Part shown: in pieces, positions 51,145 through 60,015 of the stretch
Numbering within the stretch: position 1 is the first letter of the stretch
Layout of the letters: the number at the start of each line of letters is the position of its first letter
NCBI GenBank assembly: GCA_030412945.1
Contig: JAUHJS010000002.1
Span: forward strand, 198,022 to 262,021
Source of the DNA: Shiella aurantiaca
Lineage (GTDB): Bacteria > Bacteroidota > Bacteroidia > Cytophagales > Cyclobacteriaceae
Length of the DNA: 64,000 bases
Reading direction: 5' to 3'
Position numbers and translations under genes: made by a program
Notes under the pieces: generated by a model
Told to the model about the DNA's origin: nothing
Databases searched by the model: none
The model's input: the letters and a program-made list of their open reading frames with translations, nothing else

Positions 51145-52491
51145 ATGGCAAAACAACTCACATTAGGATTTTTACTTTTACTGCTAAGCTTACCCGCTTG
51201 GTCGCAAACCGAGTTTGGCTCGGTGCAAGAAGCCTACGAGTATGCAATGGCCCATGGGACGGCAGTAGAAAGAGAACGGCTTTTGGCGGAGAATGCCCAA
51301 AGCCAGCGCAATAGCCAAATGGCCACCTTGCTACCTCAGGTGAAGGCTATCGCCAATTTTGACAATTATTTCAGCCTTCCGGTGCAGCTAGTGCCAGCCG
51401 AAATATTTGGTGGTGAACCGGGCACCTTTCGCGAGCTTCAGTTTGGTACCCAATATCAGCTCAATTATGGCTTAGAGGCCAATATGCCATTGGTGAATGT
51501 TTCTGCATGGAAAAGCCTTCAGGCTAGTCAATTGGCTGCTGAAGCGGCTTTTTTTCAACAGAAAAGCCAAGAGCAGCTGTATAAAGAAGAAGTATCGCGT
51601 GCTTATTACCTCTACTTGCTTAGCCGCGAAGCCTTGGCTTTGAGCGAGAAAAACTTAGCCAGCAATGATACGCTCCTGAGGGCGGCACAAGTAAAGTTTG
51701 AACAAGGGCTTATTGAACTGCTCGACTACAACCGCGCGCAGGCCTTGCATGTAGATGCCACGCAGCAGGTATTAGATAATCGGGTGGTGCTGCAAAGCAA
51801 TGCCCATGCGCTCAAACTGAGTGTAGGACTTGCCTTGGAAGATTCTTTAGAGCTTAGCGAAGGACTGAACGACCCGCTGCTGCAAGCGCAAAGCCTGCAA
51901 GCGGCACCTGAGGAATTGCCGCAATATCGCACCCTCGACTGGAGCAGCAAAAAAGCCGAAGCCGAACTTAGCCGACAGCAAATGCGCTATTTGCCAGAGG
52001 TATCGGCTTATGCCCGCTACACACGCCAAGCCCAGCGAAATGAGCTGAACTTTGCTCAGGCAGGGGAGTCATGGTTTGAAATAGGGGTAGTCGGCTTGCG
52101 GGCTGAGTGGCTTTTGTTCAATGGCATGGGGCGCAATAGTCAGGTGAGCCAAGCAAAGCGCCAAAGCGAAATTGCTCGCTTACAAAAAGAAGAATACGGC
52201 CAAAAAGCTACCAAAGAACTCCTCGATTTGCATCGCCAGTCGGAGCAAAGCACCCAAGCGGTGAAGGCCTATCAGCGGCATCGCCAGCTTACCGAGCAAA
52301 ACTACGCTCTGGCTTTGCGCAAGTTTAATGAAGGGGTGTATTCCTTTGAGCAGCTGGTGAGCATTTATCTGGAAAACATACAAAGCCAGCAAAAATACCT
52401 GAGCAAGCTATCCGACTATTACTTACATCAGGCCATGATTGCCGTCAAAAATGAATCTGTACGCTATGAAAACGCATCTTACACGAAATAA
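51145..52491 (+). CDS. TolC family outer-membrane efflux protein
   Basis: Outer-membrane channel of a tripartite exporter, 448 residues. A signal peptide (LLLLLSLPAWSQ) is followed by two repeats of long amphipathic helices separated by strands, as in TolC. Examples are EAYEYAMAHGTAVERERLLAENAQ at the start of the first repeat (positions about 29-52), YLYLLSREALALSEKNL, and in the second repeat AEWLLFNGMGRNSQVSQAKR and LRKFNEGVYSFEQLVSIYLE. It is the first gene of the seven-gene export/regulation operon and is followed by the adaptor gene after four bases. Confidence 0.92.
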   Translation: MAKQLTLGFLLLLLSLPAWSQTEFGSVQEAYEYAMAHGTAVERERLLAENAQSQRNSQMATLLPQVKAIANFDNYFSLPVQLVPAEIFGGEPGTFRELQFGTQYQLNYGLEANMPLVNVSAWKSLQASQLAAEAAFFQQKSQEQLYKEEVSRAYYLYLLSREALALSEKNLASNDTLLRAAQVKFEQGLIELLDYNRAQALHVDATQQVLDNRVVLQSNAHALKLSVGLALEDSLELSEGLNDPLLQAQSLQAAPEELPQYRTLDWSSKKAEAELSRQQMRYLPEVSAYARYTRQAQRNELNFAQAGESWFEIGVVGLRAEWLLFNGMGRNSQVSQAKRQSEIARLQKEEYGQKATKELLDLHRQSEQSTQAVKAYQRHRQLTEQNYALALRKFNEGVYSFEQLVSIYLENIQSQQKYLSKLSDYYLHQAMIAVKNESVRYENASYTK

Positions 52492-52495
52492 AATC

Positions 52496-53599
52496 ATGAA
52501 AAACTTTTTCTTACTCATCGGGATTTTGGCCGCTTTCACAGGGCTGATGTCCTCTTGCTCGGAATCTGAAAATACCACACAGGCCAGCCTAAAGCCTTTG
52601 GTAGAGGCGGTATATGCCTCAGGCCATATCAGTAGTGGTGACGAATACCAAGTGTTTGCCGAAACCGATGGGGTATTGGTGGAGCAATTGGTACAAGATG
52701 GTGCCCGCATTAGCAAAGGGCAGGCTTTATTGGTGCTGGAAAGTCAGCAGTCCGATGCCCGCATGCAAATTGCACAAGAGGCATTTGCTGTGGCCGCAAA
52801 AAACAAACAAGCCGATGGCCCTGTGCTTAAAGAAGCCACTACGGCCTTGCAAAGAGCCAAAGGCGCTTATCAGCTCGATAGCCTCACCTTTGTGCGCTTG
52901 AGTAACCTGTGGAAAGCACAGGCAACCTCCCAAGCCGAGTACGACCGCGCCAAGCTGGCCTATGAGCAGTCGGCACGGGAGGTAACGATGCGGGAAAGTA
53001 ATTTGGCTCGGGTGAAAAACCAAGTAAACCTAGAGTATGAGCAGGCGGAGAATAACCTGAAAATTGCTCGGGAAGATAAGTCGCGCTTTAGCATCAAAAG
53101 TCAAAGAGATGGATTGCTTTTTCAAGTGACCAAAGAGCCGGGCGAATGGGTGCGGAGAGGAGAGTTGATAGCCGTTATCGGTAAGGCGGAAGGTTTTTTT
53201 GTAAAACTCAAGGTAGATGAGCAAGATGTGCAAAGGGTGGCCTTGGGGCAAAAAATCAAAATAAAGGTAGATGCTTTTCCCGGTCGCTTCTTTGAAGGCC
53301 GTGTTGAGCGGATTTACCCAATGGTAGACCCCCGCGACCAATCGTTTCGGGTGGATGGCCTCTTGCTCGATACCTTGCCGGGTAATTTTACCGGACTGGC
53401 AGCAGAAGCCAATATTGTGGTAAGGGAAGCCAAAGAAACCTTGGTGATTCCTCGCAACCTGCTTTTGGAAGGCGATAGTGTACGCATTGCCACCGAGGAA
53501 GGGGAGAAAAGGGTGAAAATCAAAAAAGGGATGGAAACCATCAGTGAGGTGGAAGTGCTGGGTGGAATCACGGCCGATAGTAAACTGATTATTCAATAG
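52496..53599 (+). CDS. Periplasmic adaptor (HlyD/RND-MFP type) lipoprotein
   Basis: Membrane-fusion subunit linking the inner-membrane permease to the TolC-like channel, about 367 residues. A lipoprotein signal (LMSSC, Cys near residue 18) precedes the split lipoyl/barrel-sandwich motif (DGVLVEQLVQDGARISKGQALLVL), a helical hairpin (about 90-185) with SQAEYDRAKLAYEQSA, the second lipoyl half (DGLLFQVTKEPGEWVRRGELI) and beta-barrel strands (KLKVDEQDVQRVALGQKIKI). I chose the ATG at 52496, which starts directly at the signal; upstream in-frame ATGs overlap tolC. Confidence 0.9.
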   Translation: MKNFFLLIGILAAFTGLMSSCSESENTTQASLKPLVEAVYASGHISSGDEYQVFAETDGVLVEQLVQDGARISKGQALLVLESQQSDARMQIAQEAFAVAAKNKQADGPVLKEATTALQRAKGAYQLDSLTFVRLSNLWKAQATSQAEYDRAKLAYEQSAREVTMRESNLARVKNQVNLEYEQAENNLKIAREDKSRFSIKSQRDGLLFQVTKEPGEWVRRGELIAVIGKAEGFFVKLKVDEQDVQRVALGQKIKIKVDAFPGRFFEGRVERIYPMVDPRDQSFRVDGLLLDTLPGNFTGLAAEANIVVREAKETLVIPRNLLLEGDSVRIATEEGEKRVKIKKGMETISEVEVLGGITADSKLIIQ

Positions 53600-53603
53600 A
53601 GCC

Positions 53604-54848
53604 ATGCTTACATTTGAAATCGCAAAAACCCATCTGCTCTCCAAGCCAAAGCAAACGCTGGTGGCCATGATGGGGGTGACCTTCGGCATCGGAATGTTCA
53701 TCGCTATGGTGAGTCTTATGACGGGGCTGAATAATTTCACCGAGGAACTCACCATGACCTCCACGCCTGATATTCGCATCTTCAACGATATCACGCGAGA
53801 GCGCCTGAGTTTGGCCGAAGAGTGGAATCCGGAGGGCATCAATCAAGTACACCACCAAAAACCTAAAAATGAAACGGCCAAGCTGCGTAATGCTTTTCAG
53901 ATTGCTTCGGATATCCGCACCAATCCTATGGTGCTGGGTGCCGCGCCTCAGCTGAGCAGTCAGGTGTTTTATAATTATGGCCCCGTTCAGCTTAATGGTA
54001 TGATTGCCGGAGTGGATATTATGGAGGAAGATAAACTCTTCGATTTGCGCGCCAAGATCAAAAGCGGCCGTTTAGAAGACCTGCTGAGCACGCCCGATGG
54101 TTTGATTATGGGGAGCGGACTCGCCCGCAAGCTCAATGTACAAGTAGGCGATCGCGTGGTAATTACAACCCCACAGGGCTTTACCATGTCTTTACGAATA
54201 GTAGGAGTTTTCCAGATGGGGCTTGGTGCGATTGATAATATTAAGAGTTATGCAAACATCAGTACGGTGCAGAACATCATGCAGAAAGACAGAAGCTATA
54301 TCACCGAAATCAATATCAAGTTGAAAGATACGCATCAGGCTAAGCCCTTGGCACAGGAAATGGAAAAAGTGTATGGCTACCGGGCAGAAGACTGGGAAAC
54401 GGCCAATGCGACCATGCTCACGGGTGTGGTAGTGCGAAATATCATGACCTACTCGGTGTCCATCACCTTGCTGATAGTGGCAGGATTTGGGATTTACAAC
54501 ATCCTGAATATGACCATTTACAATAAAATGAAAGATATCGCGATTTTGAAAGCCACGGGTTTTGCCAGCAATGATGTGCGGGAGATTTTCTTGATTCAGT
54601 CACTGGTGATTGGTTTTTTAGGAAGCTTGCTGGGCCTGATGGTCGGGTTTGGTCTTTCCTATCTCATCTCATTAGCACCCTTCGATGGGGGCGAGTTTAT
54701 CAGTATTACGCAGTTGCCAGTCAACTTTAGTCCTACGTATTACATCATCGGGATTATTTTCGGAGTGAGCACTACGGCCATTGCGGGTTATATGCCGGCC
54801 CGAAAAGCCGGAAAGATAGATCCAATTGAAATTTTGAGGGGCGTTTAA
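53604..54848 (+). CDS. MacB/LolC-like ABC transporter permease (FtsX fold)
   Basis: Inner-membrane permease of 414 residues with the FtsX/MacB architecture: one N-terminal helix (TLVAMMGVTFGIGMFIAMVS), a large periplasmic MacB-type core (about 45-280), then three C-terminal helices, including FGIYNILNMTIYNKMKDIAILKATG split over the coupling helix. The K-D-I-A-x-L-K-A-x-G coupling motif contacts the ATPase. It has no fused ATPase domain; that is encoded next. Partners in the operon suggest a mechanotransmission efflux system. Confidence 0.9.
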   Translation: MLTFEIAKTHLLSKPKQTLVAMMGVTFGIGMFIAMVSLMTGLNNFTEELTMTSTPDIRIFNDITRERLSLAEEWNPEGINQVHHQKPKNETAKLRNAFQIASDIRTNPMVLGAAPQLSSQVFYNYGPVQLNGMIAGVDIMEEDKLFDLRAKIKSGRLEDLLSTPDGLIMGSGLARKLNVQVGDRVVITTPQGFTMSLRIVGVFQMGLGAIDNIKSYANISTVQNIMQKDRSYITEINIKLKDTHQAKPLAQEMEKVYGYRAEDWETANATMLTGVVVRNIMTYSVSITLLIVAGFGIYNILNMTIYNKMKDIAILKATGFASNDVREIFLIQSLVIGFLGSLLGLMVGFGLSYLISLAPFDGGEFISITQLPVNFSPTYYIIGIIFGVSTTAIAGYMPARKAGKIDPIEILRGV

Positions 54849-54858
54849 GCACGAGCTT

Positions 54859-55533
54859 ATGAAAACGGTATTGAAAACACATAAAATCAATAAATATTTC
54901 TACGAACCCGAGCGCTTTCAGGTACTCAAGGGTATAGACCTTTCCGTACAAAAAGGCGAATTTTTGAGCTTGGTAGGGAAATCGGGCTGCGGAAAATCTA
55001 CCCTTATGTATGTGCTCAGCACCATGGACACCGACTACGAAGGCGATTTGGAAATCAACGAAACCCGCCTAACAGGAAAGAAGCAAAACGAATTGGCCAA
55101 GTTTCGTAATGAGCACATCGGCTTTATTTTCCAGTTCCATTTTTTGCTTCCGGAATTCACCGCTTTGCAAAATGTGATGCTACCCGCCATGAAGCTAGGC
55201 AAGTACAGCAAGGCAGAAGTAGAGGAGCGTGCCTATGAGAAACTCCGCATTTTGGGTATGCACGACCAAGCCCTAAAGGCTTCTAGCAAGCTATCGGGTG
55301 GGCAGCAGCAGCGTGTGGCCATTGCCCGCGCCTTGATAAATGATCCTACGGTGATCATGGGCGATGAGCCTACCGGAAATTTGGATAGCTACAATACCCA
55401 GGTGGTGTTTGACATCCTAAAGCAACTTACGCGTGAGTTTGGACAAACCATTATTGCCGTAACCCACGATGATGAATTTGCGGCTAATACCGACCGTATT
55501 GTAGAGATGAGTGATGGTTCCATATTAAGTTAA
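54859..55533 (+). CDS. LolD/MacB-type ABC transporter ATPase
   Basis: ATPase of 224 residues for the preceding permease. Walker [14 protein letters not shown] (about 43), the Q-loop region [14 protein letters not shown] with the extra X-loop typical of the LolD/MacB group, signature [15 protein letters not shown], Walker [13 protein letters not shown] and the H-loop [10 protein letters not shown] are all present. The substrate of the complete TolC-adaptor-permease-ATPase complex cannot be deduced; antibiotics, peptides or lipids are all possible. Confidence 0.93.
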   Translation: MKTVLKTHKINKYFYEPERFQVLKGIDLSVQKGEFLSLVGKSGCGKSTLMYVLSTMDTDYEGDLEINETRLTGKKQNELAKFRNEHIGFIFQFHFLLPEFTALQNVMLPAMKLGKYSKAEVEERAYEKLRILGMHDQALKASSKLSGGQQQRVAIARALINDPTVIMGDEPTGNLDSYNTQVVFDILKQLTREFGQTIIAVTHDDEFAANTDRIVEMSDGSILS

Positions 55534-55537
55534 TACA

Positions 55538-55714
55538 ATGCAAACACGAGTTTTGAATCTTCCTCCGGTTCCGCATGTGAATTCGCTGGGCTATGGAAAT
55601 CCACAAATTTCTGCTGAAAACCAGCGCTATCGTGAGCGATTTCAGCAAGAAGTGGCCCGTTATGAGCAAAGTCTTAAGCAGGCAAGGGTTCAAAAGGAGG
55701 GTGTTCAGCATTAA
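55538..55714 (+). CDS. Small ORF, 58 residues, unknown function
   Basis: An ATG four bases after the ATPase stop opens a 58-codon frame ending at TAA 55712-55714, 20 bases before the kinase gene. The predicted peptide begins Met-Gln-Thr-Arg, has a Pro-rich stretch NLPPVPHVNSLGYGNP and then a Gln/Arg/Glu-rich amphipathic helix (RYRERFQQEVARYEQSLKQA). No membrane segment or signal is visible. The position and spacing argue for translation as part of the operon. No family is recognised. Confidence 0.55.
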   Translation: MQTRVLNLPPVPHVNSLGYGNPQISAENQRYRERFQQEVARYEQSLKQARVQKEGVQH

Positions 55715-55734
55715 TTTTATTGTATCTTATCCCC

Positions 55735-56769
55735 ATGACCAAAAACCTTCGTTCCTTTTTCACCGCTCGAAAAGCCAAGGAGTATTTTGTTATTTTCCTT
55801 CTGGCCACTCTGGGCTATTTTATCCGCAGGGTGATATGGGAGCACTATACGGAAGCGCAGCATTTAATCGTGTATGCCGCTTCTATCTTCAATATTGTTT
55901 TTATCTGGGAGGGTTTTCGCGGGGTCAACCGCCTGCTCAATCATTACCTTCCCTACGAAAATCAGTTAATCAGGCGGATTGTCGTTCAATTGGTGCTGGG
56001 CCTGGTACTTCTGCTTTTTCTCCGCTATATTATTTTTACCGTAGTCGATTGGGTAGGGGTAAATCAAGAGATGAATGGCCTCTTTCGCGCCTCTACTGTC
56101 ATTATTTTTGTGCTACTTTCCATTGGGGTCAATCTGGTGTTTTTCGCTTCCTACTTTTTAGAGCAATGGAAAGAAAGTATCAAGCAAAGCGAGCGATTGG
56201 AACGAGAAAAAACGCAAGTGCAGTTCGATAACCTGAAAAATCAGCTCAATCCACATTTTCTTTTCAATGCCCTGACCTCACTCAATAGCCTTATTTTTGA
56301 CAATCAGCAATTAGCGAGTGATTTTCTGCAAAACTTATCGAAAGTGTACCGCTATGTATTGCAGCATAAAGACAAAGGTCAGGTAAGTGTTCAGACTGAA
56401 TTGGATTTCATTGTACATTTTATTTTTCTTCTGGAAACCCGGTATGCCGAAGGGATTCGATTTAAAATGGATGTGGGGGAAGAGGCTCGTGACAAGGGCA
56501 TTGTGCCGGTTACGTTACAGATTCTGGTTGAAAATGCAGTAAAGCATAATCAGGTGGATGTGGCTAAGCCTTTGGAAATTGAGGTGAAATCCATAGGCGA
56601 TTATCTGGTAGTGAGCAACACCTTACGTCCGCGTAAATTGGTAGAGGGGAGCAATCGGCAAGGCTTAGAAAACCTTAAGAACCTGTACCGCTTCCTTACG
56701 GAAAGGCCAGTGCTTATTGAGCACTCGGATACACATTTTATGGTGAAAATTCCTTTATTAGAAGCATGA
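55735..56769 (+). CDS. LytS/YehU-like sensor histidine kinase
   Basis: Membrane histidine kinase of 344 residues. Four predicted helices (about 20-140) precede a short coiled coil. The His_kinase domain has the phospho-acceptor motif KNQLNPHFLFNALTSLNSL (His near residue 173) and a HATPase region with ILVENAVKHN (N-box) and NRQGLENLKNLYRF (G-box). ATG 55735 is preferred over the TTG at 55720. The last four bases overlap the response-regulator gene. With no large sensor domain it may sense membrane state or the adjacent transporter. Confidence 0.9.
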   Translation: MTKNLRSFFTARKAKEYFVIFLLATLGYFIRRVIWEHYTEAQHLIVYAASIFNIVFIWEGFRGVNRLLNHYLPYENQLIRRIVVQLVLGLVLLLFLRYIIFTVVDWVGVNQEMNGLFRASTVIIFVLLSIGVNLVFFASYFLEQWKESIKQSERLEREKTQVQFDNLKNQLNPHFLFNALTSLNSLIFDNQQLASDFLQNLSKVYRYVLQHKDKGQVSVQTELDFIVHFIFLLETRYAEGIRFKMDVGEEARDKGIVPVTLQILVENAVKHNQVDVAKPLEIEVKSIGDYLVVSNTLRPRKLVEGSNRQGLENLKNLYRFLTERPVLIEHSDTHFMVKIPLLEA

Positions 56770-57521
56770 AACTGCTCATCATAGAAGACGAACCCCTTGT
56801 AGCCCGTGATTTGGAGAAACTAATTGGGCAACTATTGCCCGAGGCGAGCATTTTGGCTAAACTGAGCAGCGTGGCCGCCTCTCTTGATTGGCTGCGTGCG
56901 CATCCTGCTCCCGATTTGATCTTATCAGATATCCAGCTTTCCGATGGCATTAGTTTCGAAATCTTTGAGGCCTTGCCGATTGACTGCCCGATTATTTTCA
57001 CCACGGCCTATAATGAATACGCCATCAAGGCATTCAAATTTCATAGCATTGATTATTTGCTCAAGCCCATTAGCCGGATTGAACTTGACCGCGCCTTACA
57101 GAAATATCGGCAAATAGTGCAAGGACAAGCACATCGTGAACAACTGAACTCCTTACTTGCCAATTACGGGCAACCTCTGAAAAAGTATAAAGAGCGATTT
57201 TTGGCGGTATACAAAAATGCCATGGTGCCTGTTCCGGCTGAACAAATCTGCTTTTTTCACAAAGATGAACTCATCTTCTTACATACTATGAGCAATGAAA
57301 GGCTTATTAGTGAGTTTCATGCCATGGATGAGCTGGAGCAATTGCTTGACCCGCAGAAGTTTTTTCGTGCCAATAGGCAGTACATTGTTCATCTATCATC
57401 AGTTGGGAAAGTGCGTACTACACACAAAGGGCTCACCATTACACTGGTAAGCCCCTATTTCGTTGATATAGATATCAGTAGAGAAAAGGCCAGCGATTTT
57501 AAAAAATGGCTGGAAGGGTAA
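56766..57521 (+). CDS. LytTR-family response regulator
   Basis: DNA-binding response regulator of 251 residues. The receiver domain (1-120) has the acidic pair E7-D8, the phospho-acceptor Asp55 in LILSDIQLSDG, TTAYNEYAIKAF and the conserved Lys-Pro of DYLLKPISR. The LytTR domain (about 150-251) includes FLHTMSNERLISEF, QKFFRANRQYIVHL and ITLVSPYFVDIDIS. It is coupled to the kinase gene by an ATGA overlap. It most likely controls its own operon through the direct repeats at 51052-51081. A near-perfect hairpin lies inside its 3' coding end at 57429-57454. Confidence 0.92.
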   Translation: MKLLIIEDEPLVARDLEKLIGQLLPEASILAKLSSVAASLDWLRAHPAPDLILSDIQLSDGISFEIFEALPIDCPIIFTTAYNEYAIKAFKFHSIDYLLKPISRIELDRALQKYRQIVQGQAHREQLNSLLANYGQPLKKYKERFLAVYKNAMVPVPAEQICFFHKDELIFLHTMSNERLISEFHAMDELEQLLDPQKFFRANRQYIVHLSSVGKVRTTHKGLTITLVSPYFVDIDISREKASDFKKWLEG

Positions 57522-57524
57522 GTT

Positions 57525-58127
57525 TTACAAGGAAAACATCAAGCGGGTGCCCACAATCCAGCCACCCGGTTTTAAGAATTCCAGTAAAGCCTCTGATGCC
57601 GGACTGAGTGTATGTCCGGATGTTACCCGATAGGCATTGCGAGTAACTGACCACGCCCTTCCGATTTGAAAACAAAGCTTAGCATTTCTCCCAAGAGCAA
57701 TGCTGTGTACATACTGTGCATTGAGGGTGTTGGCTCGGAATAAATCCATGGTTACCAGCTCAGTGGTATTGCCTTGTACTTCCATTTCTAATTCATAGTC
57801 GCGCAAGCCACTGGCCGAAGCAAAGCCGAGTTGTATAGCTCCACCGCGTATCACCTCATCAAAGTAAAAAATACCACCCAAGCCAATTTTTGAGCCCCAG
57901 CCTCCTACGCCTAAGTTGCCATAAACTCCATACTGGTCTTGAATCGGGAGTTCGCCCGTAAGGCCTATACCGTAATCATTAATAGCGAGGCCTGCGCCCA
58001 ATAAAAAGCGGTATTCGGGCTCTCTTTCAAAGGTGCTATTCTCTTTGTCATAGCCTTGCACAAACTGAGCCGATGCCCAATAGGGAAGGGAAATTAGTCC
58101 GCAGACAAGTAGGAGTATCTTTTTCAT
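57525..58127 (-). CDS. Small outer-membrane beta-barrel-like protein
   Basis: Secreted protein of 200 residues with signal peptide ending YWASAQ. Alternating hydrophobic/aromatic strands (FLLGAGLAINDYGIGLTGE, QYGVYGNLGVGGWGSKIGL, GGAIQLGFASA) and an end in GWIVGTRLMFSL suggest an eight-stranded barrel. I do not recognise a named family. It is 11 bases downstream of the PhnA-like gene on the same strand and convergent with the response-regulator gene, with only three bases between the stops. Confidence 0.7.
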   Translation of the reverse strand: MKKILLLVCGLISLPYWASAQFVQGYDKENSTFEREPEYRFLLGAGLAINDYGIGLTGELPIQDQYGVYGNLGVGGWGSKIGLGGIFYFDEVIRGGAIQLGFASASGLRDYELEMEVQGNTTELVTMDLFRANTLNAQYVHSIALGRNAKLCFQIGRAWSVTRNAYRVTSGHTLSPASEALLEFLKPGGWIVGTRLMFSL

Positions 58128-58138
58128 ACGGAGGGTTT

Positions 58139-58348
58139 CTACGCTTTTTTTACGAACTCGGTTCGCAATACCATCGAAATTTTATCAATGCGGCAATCAA
58201 TTTCATCCGGATTATCGGTAAGACGAATGTTTTTGACCATTTTTCCTCTCTTTAGGGTGGTGGAGGTGCCTTTTACTTTCAAGTCTTTGATCAAAGTTAC
58301 CGAATCGCCATCGGCCAGAAGGGTTCCATTGCTGTCTTTTACGTCCAT
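58139..58348 (-). CDS. PhnA-like protein, C-terminal domain only
   Basis: A 69-residue protein matching the C-terminal domain of PhnA/Yjd[21 protein letters not shown], then [33 protein letters not shown] and [10 protein letters not shown]. The N-terminal zinc-ribbon of full PhnA is missing. ATG 58348 starts at the domain; an open extension to 58477 runs over the floA terminator and is not family-like. Despite its historical name, PhnA is not established as part of phosphonate metabolism, so no function is assigned. Confidence 0.82.
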   Translation of the reverse strand: MDVKDSNGTLLADGDSVTLIKDLKVKGTSTTLKRGKMVKNIRLTDNPDEIDCRIDKISMVLRTEFVKKA

Positions 58349-58441
58349 TTTATTAAGTTTTAACGATGCAATATCGGCAAATTTAAAGGCTTTATCAATA
58401 TGCGGATTTTTGTAGACAAGAAGTGTGGCTTTATGTGAAAC

Positions 58442-58470
58442 AAAAAAGGCCATCCCGAAGGACAGCCTTT
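58442..58470 (-). terminator. Rho-independent terminator of floA
   Basis: On the minus strand AAAGGC-TG-TCC-TTCG-GGA-TG-GCCTTT folds into a hairpin with a UUCG loop, followed by a T run. It starts about 22 bases past the floA stop. Confidence 0.85.
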
Positions 58471-58492
58471 CTATCAAATTCAGAAAAGTTTA

Positions 58493-59482
58493 TTAGCTTT
58501 TGCTTTCGCCTTTACTTCCTTTTTTGCCGCCTCCGCTGATGGAGTCGCGCATATCGGTATCGGCTTGGATATTTTGCATGCGATAGTAATCCATCACACC
58601 TAAGTTGCCACTACGGAACGATTCCGCAATCGCCTCAGGTACTTTGGCTTCGGCTTCAATTACTTTCGCACGAGCCTCTTGTGCTTTGGCTTTCATTTCT
58701 TGCTCTACTGCCACGGCCATTGCTCTACGCTCTTCCGCTTTCGCTTCGGCTACTTTTAAGTCGGCACTGGCTTGGTCAATTTGAAGTTTTGCACCAATGT
58801 TTTCACCCACATCTACGTCAGCAATATCAATAGATAGGATTTCAAAAGCCGTTCCGGCATCTAATCCACGGCTCAATACCAGTTTAGAGATTTTATCCGG
58901 GTTGGCAAGTACCTCTTTGTGTGAACTGGCCGAACCGATAGAGGTTACAATCCCTTCACCCACACGGGCTAAGATAGTGTCTTCTCCGGCACCACCCACC
59001 AATTGGGCTATGCTGGCGCGTACCGTTACACGGGCCACGGCAATCAGCTGGATACCATCAGAAGCTACGGCAGCTACTTTAGGCGTTGTAATTACTTTAG
59101 GGTTTACTGAAATCTGAACCGCCTCGAACACATCTCTACCCGCCAAGTCAATAGCGGTAGCTTGTTTGAAGGTAAGGCTGATGTTGGCTTTATCGGCCGA
59201 TATCAAGGCTCTGATTACATTAGGTACATTACCACTGGCCAAGTAGTGCGTTTCCAGTTCGCTGGTAGTCACTTGAAGGCCCGCTTTGGTGGCGGTAATA
59301 AGTGCATTTACAATTATGCCCGGGGGCACTTTACGAATGCGCATTCCAATCAATTCGCCAATCGTAACTTTCACGTTCGCGAAAACTGCGGTAATCCACA
59401 GGTTAACGGGAACGAAGTATAAAAACATGAAAAATAGGACGAGTCCTAAAAAGAGAATCAATAAAAGAGGTAATCCTGCCAT
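58493..59482 (-). CDS. floA: Flotillin-like protein FloA
   Basis: Membrane-associated scaffold of functional membrane microdomains, 329 residues. The N-terminal hydrophobic hairpin ([20 protein letters not shown]) is followed by the UPF0365/FloA core: [74 protein letters not shown] and the coiled-coil part rich in [12 protein letters not shown]. The tail is Gly/Lys/Ser-rich. The next gene upstream encodes NfeD, the usual FloA partner, with a five-base gap. Confidence 0.95.
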   Translation of the reverse strand: MAGLPLLLILFLGLVLFFMFLYFVPVNLWITAVFANVKVTIGELIGMRIRKVPPGIIVNALITATKAGLQVTTSELETHYLASGNVPNVIRALISADKANISLTFKQATAIDLAGRDVFEAVQISVNPKVITTPKVAAVASDGIQLIAVARVTVRASIAQLVGGAGEDTILARVGEGIVTSIGSASSHKEVLANPDKISKLVLSRGLDAGTAFEILSIDIADVDVGENIGAKLQIDQASADLKVAEAKAEERRAMAVAVEQEMKAKAQEARAKVIEAEAKVPEAIAESFRSGNLGVMDYYRMQNIQADTDMRDSISGGGKKGSKGESKS

Positions 59483-59487
59483 ATAAT

Positions 59488-59955
59488 TTATTCGTTAGGT
59501 GCTACTATAATTTTGTTTCCTTCCACTTTCACAATGCGCACGGCTTTGTTTTCTTCCAAAAACGCGCCTTGGGTACGCACTTCAAAAATGCCTTGTTCAA
59601 ACTCTGCTTTTCCTATGGGTTTTAAGGAAGATATGCTTTTACCAATTTGACCCATCTGTAATCCATCTGCTTGGTGTTCATTGAACTTGCTATCCACGGA
59701 GGTCTTTAAGGAAAATTTTTCCCAAGCCTTGGAGCGGAAAGCCCATACAATGGTAATAAAAGAAACCACCAAGGTGACTCCGGTAATTACAAGGCCTGTC
59801 TCTCTTCCGAAATAATCAAAGGAAAGATACACTCCAAAAACAGCGCAGGCCGTACCCAAAATACCCACCACTGTAGTGCCTGGCACAAATATCATCTCGA
59901 CTAACAGGAGGGCTAATCCAAATACAATAAGTACGATTACACTAATCCATTCCAT
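59488..59955 (-). CDS. NfeD family membrane protein
   Basis: Short NfeD protein of 155 residues, partner of flotillin-like proteins. Three to four membrane helices (about 3-75, beginning [19 protein letters not shown] with the conserved P-G of [12 protein letters not shown]) precede a cytoplasmic OB-fold domain (about 100-155: [19 protein letters not shown], then [20 protein letters not shown]). The protease domain of long NfeD proteins is absent. It probably anchors FloA assemblies. Confidence 0.9.
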   Translation of the reverse strand: MEWISVIVLIVFGLALLLVEMIFVPGTTVVGILGTACAVFGVYLSFDYFGRETGLVITGVTLVVSFITIVWAFRSKAWEKFSLKTSVDSKFNEHQADGLQMGQIGKSISSLKPIGKAEFEQGIFEVRTQGAFLEENKAVRIVKVEGNKIIVAPNE

Positions 59956-60015
59956 AAGAGCTGATTTTGAACAAAGCTAGTTAATAAGTGCAATTTTGCA
60001 AGAAATGCCAAGGTA

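Noticed and set aside
53030-53842. 270-codon minus-strand frame over the adaptor and permease genes
   Set aside because: Both genes on the plus strand have strong motif evidence; the antisense frame is a codon-bias shadow.
55593-56231. 212-codon frame overlapping the small ORF and the LytS-like kinase
   Set aside because: The kinase frame has helices, H-box and N-box; this frame has none, and it starts inside the better-supported 58-residue ORF.
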